From: Bartonella sp. HY328
Lineage (GTDB): Bacteria; Pseudomonadota; Alphaproteobacteria; Rhizobiales; Rhizobiaceae
Direction of reading: 5' to 3'
Assembly: GCF_025449335.1 (NCBI RefSeq)
Contig: NZ_CP104884.1
Location: 186,001 to 250,000, forward strand
Length of the DNA: 64,000 bases
This document shows, piece after piece, positions 9,122-17,140 of the stretch (positions are counted from its first letter, which is position 1; each line of letters starts with the position of its first letter). The notes below the pieces were generated by a model. It did not search any database, was not told the DNA's origin, and saw only the letters and a list, made by a program, of their open reading frames with translations. The translations under genes and the position numbers were made by a program.

Positions 9122-9270
9122 ATTATAAGCGAGCTTTGTTGCAAGAGATCCTTACTTTAGAGGTAGCCTTCCTTATAGGCTCCCTCACTTATCCAGCTTG
9201 CCACATTCACACTCCGTTCGGTGATTTTGCTCGCTTTATAACGGGTGACGCACAAGAAATGTGGCGAGTT
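9122..9270. repeat. Interleaved inverted repeats in the aldolase-tctC gap
   Basis: The 272-bp gap contains two pairs of inverted arms that cross one another: TTATAAGCGAGC (about 9123-9134) with GCTCGCTTTATAA (9229-9241), and TTGCCACATT (9198-9207) with AATGTGGCGA (9258-9267). A small hairpin (GAGG.AGCCT / AGGCT.CCTC, about 9160-9185) lies between the first arms. It may be a decayed palindromic element or a structured mRNA segment separating the aldolase from the transporter genes. No coding sequence was seen. Confidence 0.5.
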
Positions 9271-9343
9271 TGAATGCGACAATAAGCCAAAAAATTACCT
9301 AAGAATAATCACGCAAAAAATTGAACACTAGGATGAGTTGATC

Positions 9344-10312
9344 ATGACATTTTTTAAGAAATTGTTCTTCATAATGGTCATTGCGCTTTTTGCCTCACCA
9401 GCTTTGGCACAATTTCCGCAAAAGCCAATTACCATTATTGTACCATTTCCTCCCGGTGGTTCGGTTGACGGGGTGGCGCGTGTTTTGGCGGCTGAATTAT
9501 CGCGGGTCACAGGCAAAACTTTTATTGTCGATAATCGTGGTGGTGGTTCAGGCGGTGTTATTGGTACATCGGAAGTTGTGCGTTCATCGGCTGATGGTTA
9601 TACGCTATTATTGGATGGTAGCATCCATGTCGTGCAACCGTTGATTAATAAAAATGTCCCCTATAATGTATTGACCGATTTTAGCAATATTGGTCTTGTT
9701 GCAGAGGGCGCTTTGGTCATTTCCACCAATCCAAGCGATAAGGCGAATAATCTTGGTGAATTTTTCGCCGAAGTAAAGCAAGAGCCAGACAATTATAATT
9801 TTGCAACCAGTGGTTATGGTTCAGCCGGACATCTTGCCGTGGAAGCGTTAAAGAGTGAAGCTGGCGTGGATAATGAAATCATTGCCTATCGCGGCGGCGG
9901 CCCTGCACTTAATGATATGATTGGTGGACAGGTGCAATTAATTGCTGATCCGATGATGTCGTCATTGCCCCATGTTAAATCTGGTCGTTTAAAGGCCTTG
10001 GCCGTAACCAGTCGCGAGCGTTCGCCTTTTGCGCCGCAAATTCCAACCGTTGCAGAAAGTGGTATGCCAGCAATGGAAATGCTTGCTTGGTATGGTCTTT
10101 GGGGGCCTAAAGATATGGATCCAGAAGCCATGGCATTTTTGGAAAAAGCGCTTAGTGATACGGTTAAAAGCGAGGAATTTAAGACAAAATTGGAAGTATT
10201 TGGTTTTGAACCTGCTAAAAATACCGGCTCAAAAGCCCTTGCCGATTATTCTATCTCAGAAATGAACCGCTATAAGGCTATTATTGAAGCGGCGCATATT
10301 AGCATTGAATAG
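9344..10312 (+). CDS. tctC: TctC/Bug-family periplasmic solute-binding protein
   Basis: A substrate-binding component of the tripartite tricarboxylate transporter family, 322 residues. A signal peptide (KKLFFIMVIALFASPALA) is followed by the Bug landmarks FPQKPITIIVPFPPGG, DNRGGG, ATSGYGSAGHLAVE and YRGGGPALNDMIGGQVQ. ATG 9344 fits the AGGATGAG ribosome-binding region; a TTG two codons earlier is less likely. Such proteins bind carboxylated compounds in the periplasm and deliver them to TctA/TctB. Unusually, the next gene downstream is a molybdoenzyme before tctB and tctA. The ligand of Bug proteins cannot be predicted reliably from sequence. Confidence 0.93.
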   Translation: MTFFKKLFFIMVIALFASPALAQFPQKPITIIVPFPPGGSVDGVARVLAAELSRVTGKTFIVDNRGGGSGGVIGTSEVVRSSADGYTLLLDGSIHVVQPLINKNVPYNVLTDFSNIGLVAEGALVISTNPSDKANNLGEFFAEVKQEPDNYNFATSGYGSAGHLAVEALKSEAGVDNEIIAYRGGGPALNDMIGGQVQLIADPMMSSLPHVKSGRLKALAVTSRERSPFAPQIPTVAESGMPAMEMLAWYGLWGPKDMDPEAMAFLEKALSDTVKSEEFKTKLEVFGFEPAKNTGSKALADYSISEMNRYKAIIEAAHISIE

Positions 10313-10324
10313 GGCTCACATAAG

Positions 10325-12658
10325 GTGACAAGCAAAGATAGCTTCATTGCGACCCATTGGGGTGTCTATCAATATAAAGAGGGTGAAAAGATTTTGTCAC
10401 CCTTTAAAGGTGATAGCTTCCCCGCACAGTTTGGCCAAGATTATCCGCAAGATAATTTTGCTCCAACTCGCATTTTAAAACCTGCTATTCGCAAATCCTA
10501 TCTTGACTATGGGCCGCAGGATAAAAAAGGCCGACGTGGCAATGATGAATTTGTTGAAGTGGATATGGATAAGGCACTTGATCTTGTTAGCGATGAAATA
10601 AAGCGGATAAAACAGCGCTATGGTAATGGGGCAATTTATTCAGGCTCTTATGGCTGGTCAAGTGCAGGGCGGTTTCACCATGCCCAAAGCCAATTAAAGC
10701 GGTTTTTTAATTGTATTGGTGGCTCGGTGCGCTCTCATCAAACCTATAGTTATGCCGCAGCAGAAACCCTTTTACCCCATATTATCGGCGGACTTAATGG
10801 CCTTGTCACCAATCATACTCTTTATGACGATATTGCCAGCCAAAGCGAACTTATTTTGATGTTTGGCGGTACACCCATTCGCAATGCTCAGGTCAATTCT
10901 GGTGGTATTGCGCGCCATGATACATTGGCACAATTACAAAAATGCGTTGAAAACGGCATTGAGATTATATCCATTTCGCCGCTTAAAAGCGATGTGGATG
11001 TCAAAGCAAGCTGGCTGGCGCTCCGCCCTAATAGTGACACTGCATTATTGCTGTCTATTTGCCATTATCTCTTGGTGAGAAAACATGTCGATTATAGCTT
11101 TTTGAACACATATACCACCGGCTTTGCAGCATTTGCAGATTATCTGTTAGGAAAAAGTGACGGCATTGTAAAAAATATTGATTGGGCTGCCAATATTACC
11201 GATATAGAAGCCGCCACAATCAAATCCCTATGTGAGAAGGTGGCGGCAAAAAAGACATTTATCATGGTAGCTTGGGCTTTACAGCGTGCCGATCATGGCG
11301 AATATGTCTATTGGGCGGCGATTGCTTTAGCCGCAATGCTTGGCACAATTGGCACCAAAGGCTTAGGCTTTGGGTTTGGTTATGCGTCAGCTGGCAATAT
11401 TGGCATGAAGGGGCCATTGGTTAGCTTGCCGTCTTTTCCCCAAGGCGATAACCCGATCAAAGATGCAATACCAGTTGCTCGCATTGCCGATATGTTGCTA
11501 AACCCATGCAAAACCTACCATTTTAACGGTCAAACCAAAATATATCCCGATATTAAGCTGGTTTATTGGGCTGGGGGCAACCCTTTTCATCACCACCAAG
11601 ATTTAAACAGGCTGCGTGATGCTTGGCAAAAGCCTGATACCATCATCGCCCATGAGCATTGGTGGAATGCCCATGCCCGCCATGCAGATATTGTATTTCC
11701 TGCGGTAACTTTTTTAGAGCGTAATGATATTGCCGCCTCTGGCCGCGATAGTTTTTTAACCTATTCAAAAGCGCAATTTGAAGCGCCGTCAGGCATTACA
11801 ACCGATCATGAGATTTTACGACAATTATCACAAAGATTGGGAGCAGAACAAGAATTTACACAAGGGCGAAGTGAGGAGCAATGGCTAGAATGGCTTTATG
11901 ATGAAACGCGCATTGCTTTTAAAGCACAAAATGTCGAGCTACCCGATTATGAAAATTTTAAAAATATCGGTTATCTTGATTTACCACAAAAAAATCAGCC
12001 AACGCTATTGAGTGAATTTCGCAGCAATCCGCAAGATCATCCTTTGCGTACGCCATCGGGGGTGATTGAACTTTTTTCAAATAAAATTGCAAGTTTTAAT
12101 TACGCGGATTCACCGCCGCATCCAGCATGGTTGGAGCCTCAAGAATGGCTGGGTGCTAAAATGGCAGTGCGGTTTCCCTTACATTTATTAAGTTGCCAGC
12201 CCCATGATAAATTGCACAGCCAATGGGATCATGCAAAAATATGCCGCGATACCAAAAAACATGGTCGCCAACCCATCGTGCTGAATATTGATGATGCCAA
12301 AAGCCGTCATATTAGTCAAAATGATATTGTCAAAGTTTTTAACGAGCGTGGCGCCTGTCTTGCGAGTGCAGTGTTAAGCGAAAATATAAAGCAAGGTGTT
12401 GTGCAATTGCCAACGGGTGCATGGTTTGACCCATGGCAAGATGAACAGGGTAACTGGATTGAACTCAATGGTAATCCAAATGTGCTGACCGCCGATCATG
12501 GCACTTCAACATTAACCCAAGCACCAAGTGCTAATTCATGCTTGGTGGAGATTGAAAAATTCCACGGTTTTGCACCTAAACCATCTATTTATCAACCACC
12601 GATTTTTTCAAAATCAAATGCGAGCTGGAAGGATAATGACAATGCCGATAAGGTTTAA
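10325..12658 (+). CDS. Molybdopterin oxidoreductase of the BisC/TorA/DorA group
   Basis: A 777-residue enzyme of the DMSO-reductase family, closest by eye to cytoplasmic biotin-sulfoxide reductase BisC. Matches include THWGVY at the N-terminus, GSYGW near residue 107, the candidate molybdenum ligand Ser142 in TYSYAAAE, WAGGNPFHHHQDLNRL, and ERNDI further on. No twin-arginine signal and no N-terminal Fe-S cysteine motif are visible, which fits a cytoplasmic bis-MGD enzyme that reduces S- or N-oxides. The start is GTG, 12 bp after tctC. The 3' end overlaps tctB by 17 bp, so it is translated as part of the transporter operon. It presumably acts on the imported substrate or a product of it. In E. 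coli BisC the equivalent motif is YSTGAA; here it is YSYAAA. Confidence 0.9.
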   Translation: MTSKDSFIATHWGVYQYKEGEKILSPFKGDSFPAQFGQDYPQDNFAPTRILKPAIRKSYLDYGPQDKKGRRGNDEFVEVDMDKALDLVSDEIKRIKQRYGNGAIYSGSYGWSSAGRFHHAQSQLKRFFNCIGGSVRSHQTYSYAAAETLLPHIIGGLNGLVTNHTLYDDIASQSELILMFGGTPIRNAQVNSGGIARHDTLAQLQKCVENGIEIISISPLKSDVDVKASWLALRPNSDTALLLSICHYLLVRKHVDYSFLNTYTTGFAAFADYLLGKSDGIVKNIDWAANITDIEAATIKSLCEKVAAKKTFIMVAWALQRADHGEYVYWAAIALAAMLGTIGTKGLGFGFGYASAGNIGMKGPLVSLPSFPQGDNPIKDAIPVARIADMLLNPCKTYHFNGQTKIYPDIKLVYWAGGNPFHHHQDLNRLRDAWQKPDTIIAHEHWWNAHARHADIVFPAVTFLERNDIAASGRDSFLTYSKAQFEAPSGITTDHEILRQLSQRLGAEQEFTQGRSEEQWLEWLYDETRIAFKAQNVELPDYENFKNIGYLDLPQKNQPTLLSEFRSNPQDHPLRTPSGVIELFSNKIASFNYADSPPHPAWLEPQEWLGAKMAVRFPLHLLSCQPHDKLHSQWDHAKICRDTKKHGRQPIVLNIDDAKSRHISQNDIVKVFNERGACLASAVLSENIKQGVVQLPTGAWFDPWQDEQGNWIELNGNPNVLTADHGTSTLTQAPSANSCLVEIEKFHGFAPKPSIYQPPIFSKSNASWKDNDNADKV

Positions 12659-13100
12659 TACAGATGTTGCTGCGGGTATGCTTTTTATTCTTATTGGCTC
12701 TATAGCTTTATATGCAACGGGAAGTTTACCCTTTGGTACGTTGCGGCGTATTGGCCCTGGTGGTTTTCCGGCGATTATATCGACATTGCTGATTTTATTT
12801 GGGCTCATTACCACTATTCACGGTTTTTTAAAAATCCATGAATTAGCGATACCAAAATTTCATCCCAAAAATGTCATCATTATTTGTCTTGCTCTGGTGC
12901 TTTTTGGACTAAGTTTGCGCGGCGGTGGATTATTTCTTGCCGTCTTTTTATGCATCACCGTTTCATCCTTAGCGGTTAAGCCGTTTCGGCCAATATTTAC
13001 AATTATTTATGGTTTATTGGCAGCTTTGTTCTGCTGTGTTGCTTTTATTACATTGTTGGGCATGCAAGCGCCGTATTTCGGGCCGTGGTTCGGTTTTTAA
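12642..13100 (+). CDS. tctB: TctB-family small membrane subunit
   Basis: A 152-residue protein with four hydrophobic helices, the expected size and topology for the poorly conserved TctB subunit. RIGPGGFPAI near the N-terminus is typical of the family. ATG 12642 is selected because GGAAGGA lies 8 bases upstream; the open frame extends further upstream but only inside the molybdoenzyme gene. It overlaps that gene by 17 bp and precedes tctA by 25 bp. It works with TctA in the inner membrane to carry the solute delivered by TctC, driven by an ion gradient. Confidence 0.9.
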   Translation: MPIRFNTDVAAGMLFILIGSIALYATGSLPFGTLRRIGPGGFPAIISTLLILFGLITTIHGFLKIHELAIPKFHPKNVIIICLALVLFGLSLRGGGLFLAVFLCITVSSLAVKPFRPIFTIIYGLLAALFCCVAFITLLGMQAPYFGPWFGF

Positions 13101-13125
13101 GTGTTTGGAGGGTTAAGAGGGCATC

Positions 13126-14631
13126 ATGGATACATTAAACGCATTATATTTTGGCTTTCATCAGGCTTTGCAAATTCATAATTTATTATGGTGCTTTGTT
13201 GGGGCATTATTGGGAACATTGGTTGGCATTTTGCCGGGCTTGGGGCCAGCTGCAACGGTTGCAATTTTATTACCCTTTACCGCAGGTCTTGAACCGGTAA
13301 CGGCACTTATTATGCTGGCTGGTATTTATTATGGCGCGCAATATGGTGGTTCAACCACGGCAATTTTGATTAACCTACCCGGTGAAGCCTCATCTGTGGT
13401 AACTGCAATTGACGGTTATAAAATGGCGCGTCTTGGCCGTGCTGGTGTTGCCCTTACAACCGCCGCGCTTGGATCATTCTTTGCCGGTACGGTTGCAACA
13501 TTTCTCTTAGCTTTTACCGCGCCAATCCTTGCCGAATTAGGGTTATTATTTGGCCCAACCGAATATTTTTCTTTAATGGTACTTGGCCTATTGGCTTCAA
13601 TTATTTTGGCCCGTGGCTCGGTGCCCAAAGCCATTTCCATGGTATTGCTTGGCGTTTTAATTGGCTGTGTCGGTCAAGATGTACAAACCGCTATGCCGCG
13701 CTTTATGTTTGGCTTTGAAGATTTAGGCGGTGGCATTGATTTTGTTGTGGTGGCAATGGGGCTTTTTGGTATTGGTGAGATTATCAAAGATCTTGACCAT
13801 CTTGAGCATCGCACAGCGATTAAGACAAGTTTTGCTTCCCTTATTCCAAGTAGGCAAGATTTTAAACGCATGCAAATGCCGGTGTTACGCGGAACATTTA
13901 TTGGTTCGCTTTTGGGCTTGTTGCCGGGTTCTGGCGCATTGCTGTCAGGTTTTGCGGCCTATGCTGCAGAAAAGCGAATTTCCAATCCACCTGAAGGTTT
14001 TGGGAATGGCGCTATTGAAGGGGTTGCCGCACCTGAAAGTGCTAATAATGCGGCTGCTCAAACATCATTTGTACCACTTTTAACCCTTGGCTTGCCAACA
14101 TCCGCAGTTATGGCCTTAATGGTTGGCGCGCTTGTCATGCATGGTATTGCACCAGGGCCCACCCTTATTTCTGATCATCCGCAAATATTTTGGGGCGTTA
14201 TTGCTTCAATGTGGGTGGGAAACCTCATTCTTCTTATTTTGAATTTGCCGTTGATTGGTATTTGGACCAAATTGCTTAGCATACCATTTCAATATTTATT
14301 TCCTGCCATTTTGGTGTTTTGTGCCATTGGTGCAGTTTCTTTGAGCAATTCAACATTTGATATTTGGCTATTGGCATTTTTCTCGATTGCAGGCTATATT
14401 TTTGTTAAACTTGATTGCGAGGTCGCCCCGCTTATTTTAGGGCTTGTACTTGGGCCGATGCTTGAAGAAAACTTCCGCCGTGCCATGTCTATTGGTCGTG
14501 GCAATGCAATGATTTTTGTCGAGCGTCCTTTATCGGCGGCTTTATTAATTATCGCCGTCCTTGCTTTAATTTCCATGCTTATACCAAAATGGCGCAAAGT
14601 CCGTGAAGAAGCCTTTGTTGAACAAGAATAG
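13126..14631 (+). CDS. tctA: TctA-family large membrane subunit
   Basis: A 501-residue integral membrane permease with about twelve hydrophobic segments. Diagnostic TctA motifs are GTLVGILPGLGPAATVAILLP near residue 35, YYGAQYGGSTTAILINLPGE near residue 85, and a second GSLLGLLPGSGALLSGFAAY near residue 265, reflecting the internal duplication of the family. Together with TctB and TctC it forms the tripartite carboxylate importer. Gene order aldolase - tctC - molybdoenzyme - tctB - tctA is collinear. Length is normal for the family. Confidence 0.95.
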   Translation: MDTLNALYFGFHQALQIHNLLWCFVGALLGTLVGILPGLGPAATVAILLPFTAGLEPVTALIMLAGIYYGAQYGGSTTAILINLPGEASSVVTAIDGYKMARLGRAGVALTTAALGSFFAGTVATFLLAFTAPILAELGLLFGPTEYFSLMVLGLLASIILARGSVPKAISMVLLGVLIGCVGQDVQTAMPRFMFGFEDLGGGIDFVVVAMGLFGIGEIIKDLDHLEHRTAIKTSFASLIPSRQDFKRMQMPVLRGTFIGSLLGLLPGSGALLSGFAAYAAEKRISNPPEGFGNGAIEGVAAPESANNAAAQTSFVPLLTLGLPTSAVMALMVGALVMHGIAPGPTLISDHPQIFWGVIASMWVGNLILLILNLPLIGIWTKLLSIPFQYLFPAILVFCAIGAVSLSNSTFDIWLLAFFSIAGYIFVKLDCEVAPLILGLVLGPMLEENFRRAMSIGRGNAMIFVERPLSAALLIIAVLALISMLIPKWRKVREEAFVEQE

Positions 14632-15005
14632 GAAGGTTTAAAGTAAAGAGCAGCTTTAGAGCCTGACGCCTTTTTATTGGTGCGGGCGCTAAAAAGTTAT
14701 TTTTGGGCAAAGGCCGCTACCCCTTGGTATTTAAAACAAGATTAAAATGATTACATATGAATAAAGCTATTGTGGGCAACTTATGACAAGAAGCGCTTCT
14801 ACAATGTAGAGTTGTTTATCTACTGATCAGATATGTCAGTTTGGGTTAATTATGGACTTTTTTAAGACCAAATCTGTCCTAATAAGTAATAGAAATAAGA
14901 TGTAACAATTTTTACATATATTCATTTCCACCACGACTTGAATTATCTCAAAAGATTCTTGTATAAGTAAAATATAAAATATGAATATACAAATGAGGGA
15001 GAGGG
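14632..15005. other. Intergenic region after tctA
   Basis: About 370 bp without a gene. An inverted repeat TTGTATA (14959-14965) / TATACAA (14986-14992) lies just upstream of the next start and may be an operator. The next gene's ribosome-binding site GAGGGAGAGGG follows it. A GC-richer stretch at 14665-14700 has no clean hairpin that I could confirm. Confidence 0.5.
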
Positions 15006-15815
15006 ATGATGAAACAAGATTGGAGTGGAAAAGGCGGCCTTAAAGATTACCTTAAAAATGGTGGTCGGTTGTTATCGATTGAAGAAGTCATCGATCCTTA
15101 TCGGGAAGAATTATTGCAAACCCTTGCCGCTTTTTTTGATAGCGAACTTGCAGTATCGGCAGGCTTTACGTGTCTACTTGATATGGTGCCTAATATACAA
15201 ATGCGGGTGAATGTTGCCCGTTTGATTGCTGAAAAAGCAGAACATGCCAAGGCCTTACTTGATATGATGGGTGAATTTGGCGAGAAAAGGCCGGAATATC
15301 TCAATCGCTTATATGGCGCCGAAGGTTTTGATTGGGCTGCCCGTCTTAAGCGCGATAGTGATCTTTCATTGGGGGCTAGCATCAGTTTAGATAAGCGAGT
15401 GCCAGTGCTTTATTATCCAATTGAAAACTGGCTGGATGCGGTCATAATGTATGTGCTTATGGAAAAGGCCGCCTATATTTTAATTGGTGAATTGGGACAA
15501 ATATTTTATAAGCCATTGGCAATGGCTTGCCAACTTGTCATGACTTCAGAGCGCCAACATGCCAATCTTAGCCGCGAAGAATTATTGCGCCTTGCCAAAG
15601 GTGCCTATAAAAATGGAACTCTTGAAAAAATAGAAGCTTCTTTTAACTATTGGTTACAACGAACTAGGGCAAATTTTGATCCTGATAATTTACCCTATTT
15701 TGAGCGATTGCGGGCTTTGGGGCTTCCACATCGGTCAAACCAAGAAATGCTGAATCTGTTTAATCTAAGGGTTGATGACCTACGCCTTTCTTTAAATCTT
15801 GTGATGCGTCTTTAA
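15006..15815 (+). CDS. PaaA/PaaC-like ferritin-fold protein (phenylacetyl-CoA epoxidase family)
   Basis: A 269-residue helical protein that I assign to the phenylacetic-acid catabolic (PaaA_PaaC) ferritin-like family. The four-helix pattern is visible: a Glu in helix 1 (FFDSELAVSAG), an E/H pair in helix 2 (AEKAEHAKALL), a Glu in helix 3 (VLMEKAAYIL), and a proper ExxH in helix 4 (SERQHANL). The helix-2 motif has Lys, not Glu, three residues before the His, so di-iron binding may be altered, as in the structural PaaC subunit. No other paa genes are present in the window. It follows strong GAGGGAGAGGG; ATG 15006 or 15009 could be the start. Substrate and partner are unknown. Confidence 0.6.
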   Translation: MMKQDWSGKGGLKDYLKNGGRLLSIEEVIDPYREELLQTLAAFFDSELAVSAGFTCLLDMVPNIQMRVNVARLIAEKAEHAKALLDMMGEFGEKRPEYLNRLYGAEGFDWAARLKRDSDLSLGASISLDKRVPVLYYPIENWLDAVIMYVLMEKAAYILIGELGQIFYKPLAMACQLVMTSERQHANLSREELLRLAKGAYKNGTLEKIEASFNYWLQRTRANFDPDNLPYFERLRALGLPHRSNQEMLNLFNLRVDDLRLSLNLVMRL

Positions 15816-15825
15816 AGACGGGGGT

Positions 15826-16288
15826 TTATTGCTCTAAAACTTTTAACGCTTCTATCGCTGCAGGAAGGCCTAGTCGTGCAGCTTGTTTTATTAATTTTAT
15901 GCCCATTTCCTTTTCTTGTGCTTTATCTTGAGTTTCATCCTGTGTGTCGTCTTTTCCGTTATAGTGAAAAACGTCAAGGTTGTTTGTACAGTAACGTGTC
16001 CTTGATTGTTGACTTTTCAAAAAAATCGATGGCTTTTGCGAAGTCTTGTTCCACGCTTTAGCCGTTATTATAAAGCAAGCCTAAATTATTTTGCGCGTTC
16101 ATATCCCCTTGTTCTGCCGCGCGTGAAAACCATTTAAACGCTTCGCTAAAATTCCTTTTTAAGCCGTTTCTTTTATAATATAGTATCCCAAGATGATTTA
16201 GTGCGCTACCAAGCTTTTTAGCGCTTTGATTAAGAGCGTAGCTTAAGGCAATAGTTAAAAATCCAGCTCTTTTAACAATGCTGGCCAA
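15826..16288 (-). pseudogene. Decayed Sel1-repeat protein gene
   Basis: The minus strand encodes clear Sel1 repeat fragments broken in at least two places. The upstream part (AEQGDMNAQNNLGLLYNNG) ends in a TAA at 16058. In the same frame the sequence continues as a normal repeat (SVEQDFAKAIDFFEKS), so the stop looks like a nonsense change. A frameshift then moves the coding potential to the frame ending at 15826 (GIKLIKQAARLGLPAAIEAL). The 5' part has no start of its own and abuts or overlaps the end of parE, suggesting the head of the gene was lost when the toxin-antitoxin pair arrived. Intact Sel1 proteins exist at 51.5 and 55.3 kb. Confidence 0.7.
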
Positions 16289-16557
16289 TTTTGTTTACCG
16301 CCTAAAATACGAATAATGATAACATCATCGCCGCATTGGTTATAAATAATCACGTGCTGCTGGTGGACATGCATATGGACGGGTGGTTCAAAAATAGCGC
16401 GTAAAGGAGCAAAATTCGGCCATCTGGCAATAAGCTCGAAAACAGAAAGCAATTCATCAAGATATTTATCGGCTTGATTTTCTGACCATGTGCTTGCACC
16501 AAAGCGCCATATGTCTTCCAAATCACGCTCAGCAAGGGGCGTTAGTTGATAGGCCAT
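16255..16557 (-). CDS. parE: ParE/RelE-superfamily toxin
   Basis: A 100-residue protein with the ParE-type fold signature: LTPLAERDLEDIWRFG at the N-terminus, a central HMHVHQQHVIIYNQ strand region, and IIRILGGKQNW near the C-terminus. Members poison DNA gyrase (ParE) or cleave mRNA on ribosomes (RelE). The tyrosine/arginine pattern and the ParD-type partner favour ParE. The gene begins 5 bp after the antitoxin stop, the usual antitoxin-first order. Its end overlaps remnants of a Sel1 gene. Confidence 0.9.
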   Translation of the reverse strand: MAYQLTPLAERDLEDIWRFGASTWSENQADKYLDELLSVFELIARWPNFAPLRAIFEPPVHMHVHQQHVIIYNQCGDDVIIIRILGGKQNWPALLKELDF

Positions 16558-16562
16558 CGATT

Positions 16563-16799
16563 TTAAGATTTTTGCCGCATGCGTGCTTTAAATTCTTCCC
16601 TATCAAAAGCCCTAGGCATACCGCTTTGTAAACCTTCATCAATAGCATTTTGGAAAGCTGTCATTGCCGCATGATTTTGCTGATCCTTGCGGATTAAATC
16701 ACGGATATAATCGCTGACATTTTGATAGCGACCATTATCTGACTGCTTTTCCGCCCAGCTTTTCATCTGATCGGGGAGGGATACATTCATGGTTGCCAT
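16563..16799 (-). CDS. parD: ParD-type antitoxin (ribbon-helix-helix)
   Basis: A 78-residue antitoxin. The N-terminal MNVSLPDQMKSWAE is a ribbon-helix-helix DNA-binding strand and helix, followed by GRYQNVSDYIRDLIRKD, a hallmark of ParD/CopG-like antitoxins. The C-terminal half (FDREEFKARMRQKS) would wrap the toxin. ATG 16799 is chosen because AAAGGA precedes it by a normal distance. It probably represses its own operon through the palindrome at 16834-16855. Confidence 0.92.
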   Translation of the reverse strand: MATMNVSLPDQMKSWAEKQSDNGRYQNVSDYIRDLIRKDQQNHAAMTAFQNAIDEGLQSGMPRAFDREEFKARMRQKS

Positions 16800-16833
16800 G
16801 ATAAATCCTTTCAACGGTTAACATTTTTCGATT

Positions 16834-16855
16834 ATATGGCAAACTTTGCCAATAT
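16834..16855 (-). promoter_or_regulatory. Palindrome, candidate parDE operator
   Basis: ATATGGCAAAC followed by TTTGCCAATAT is a near-perfect inverted repeat centred about 45 bp upstream of parD. Ribbon-helix-helix antitoxins normally autoregulate at such palindromes. The rest of the gap up to 17140 is AT-rich and shows nothing else. Confidence 0.55.
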
Positions 16856-17140
16856 GCAATCTGTTAACCTGTCACTATGGAAAAAACATATACCTAACGA
16901 ATACCAGCTTAGGTGGCTTATTTTAAAGTATGTATCTAGTTTTTATTATATTTAACCGATTGTAGGACGTAATAAATCAATTAAATATTTGGTTCACAAA
17001 GATAGGATCAATAATTAAAATATTGCTATAATCCTTTTTATTCATTGTTTATAGCTAATATTTTATCCTCTGATTGCCAATTTTTAAAGCTTATAAATTA
17101 TCACGATAGATTCATAACTGTTAAAGTTTAAATAGCCAAT

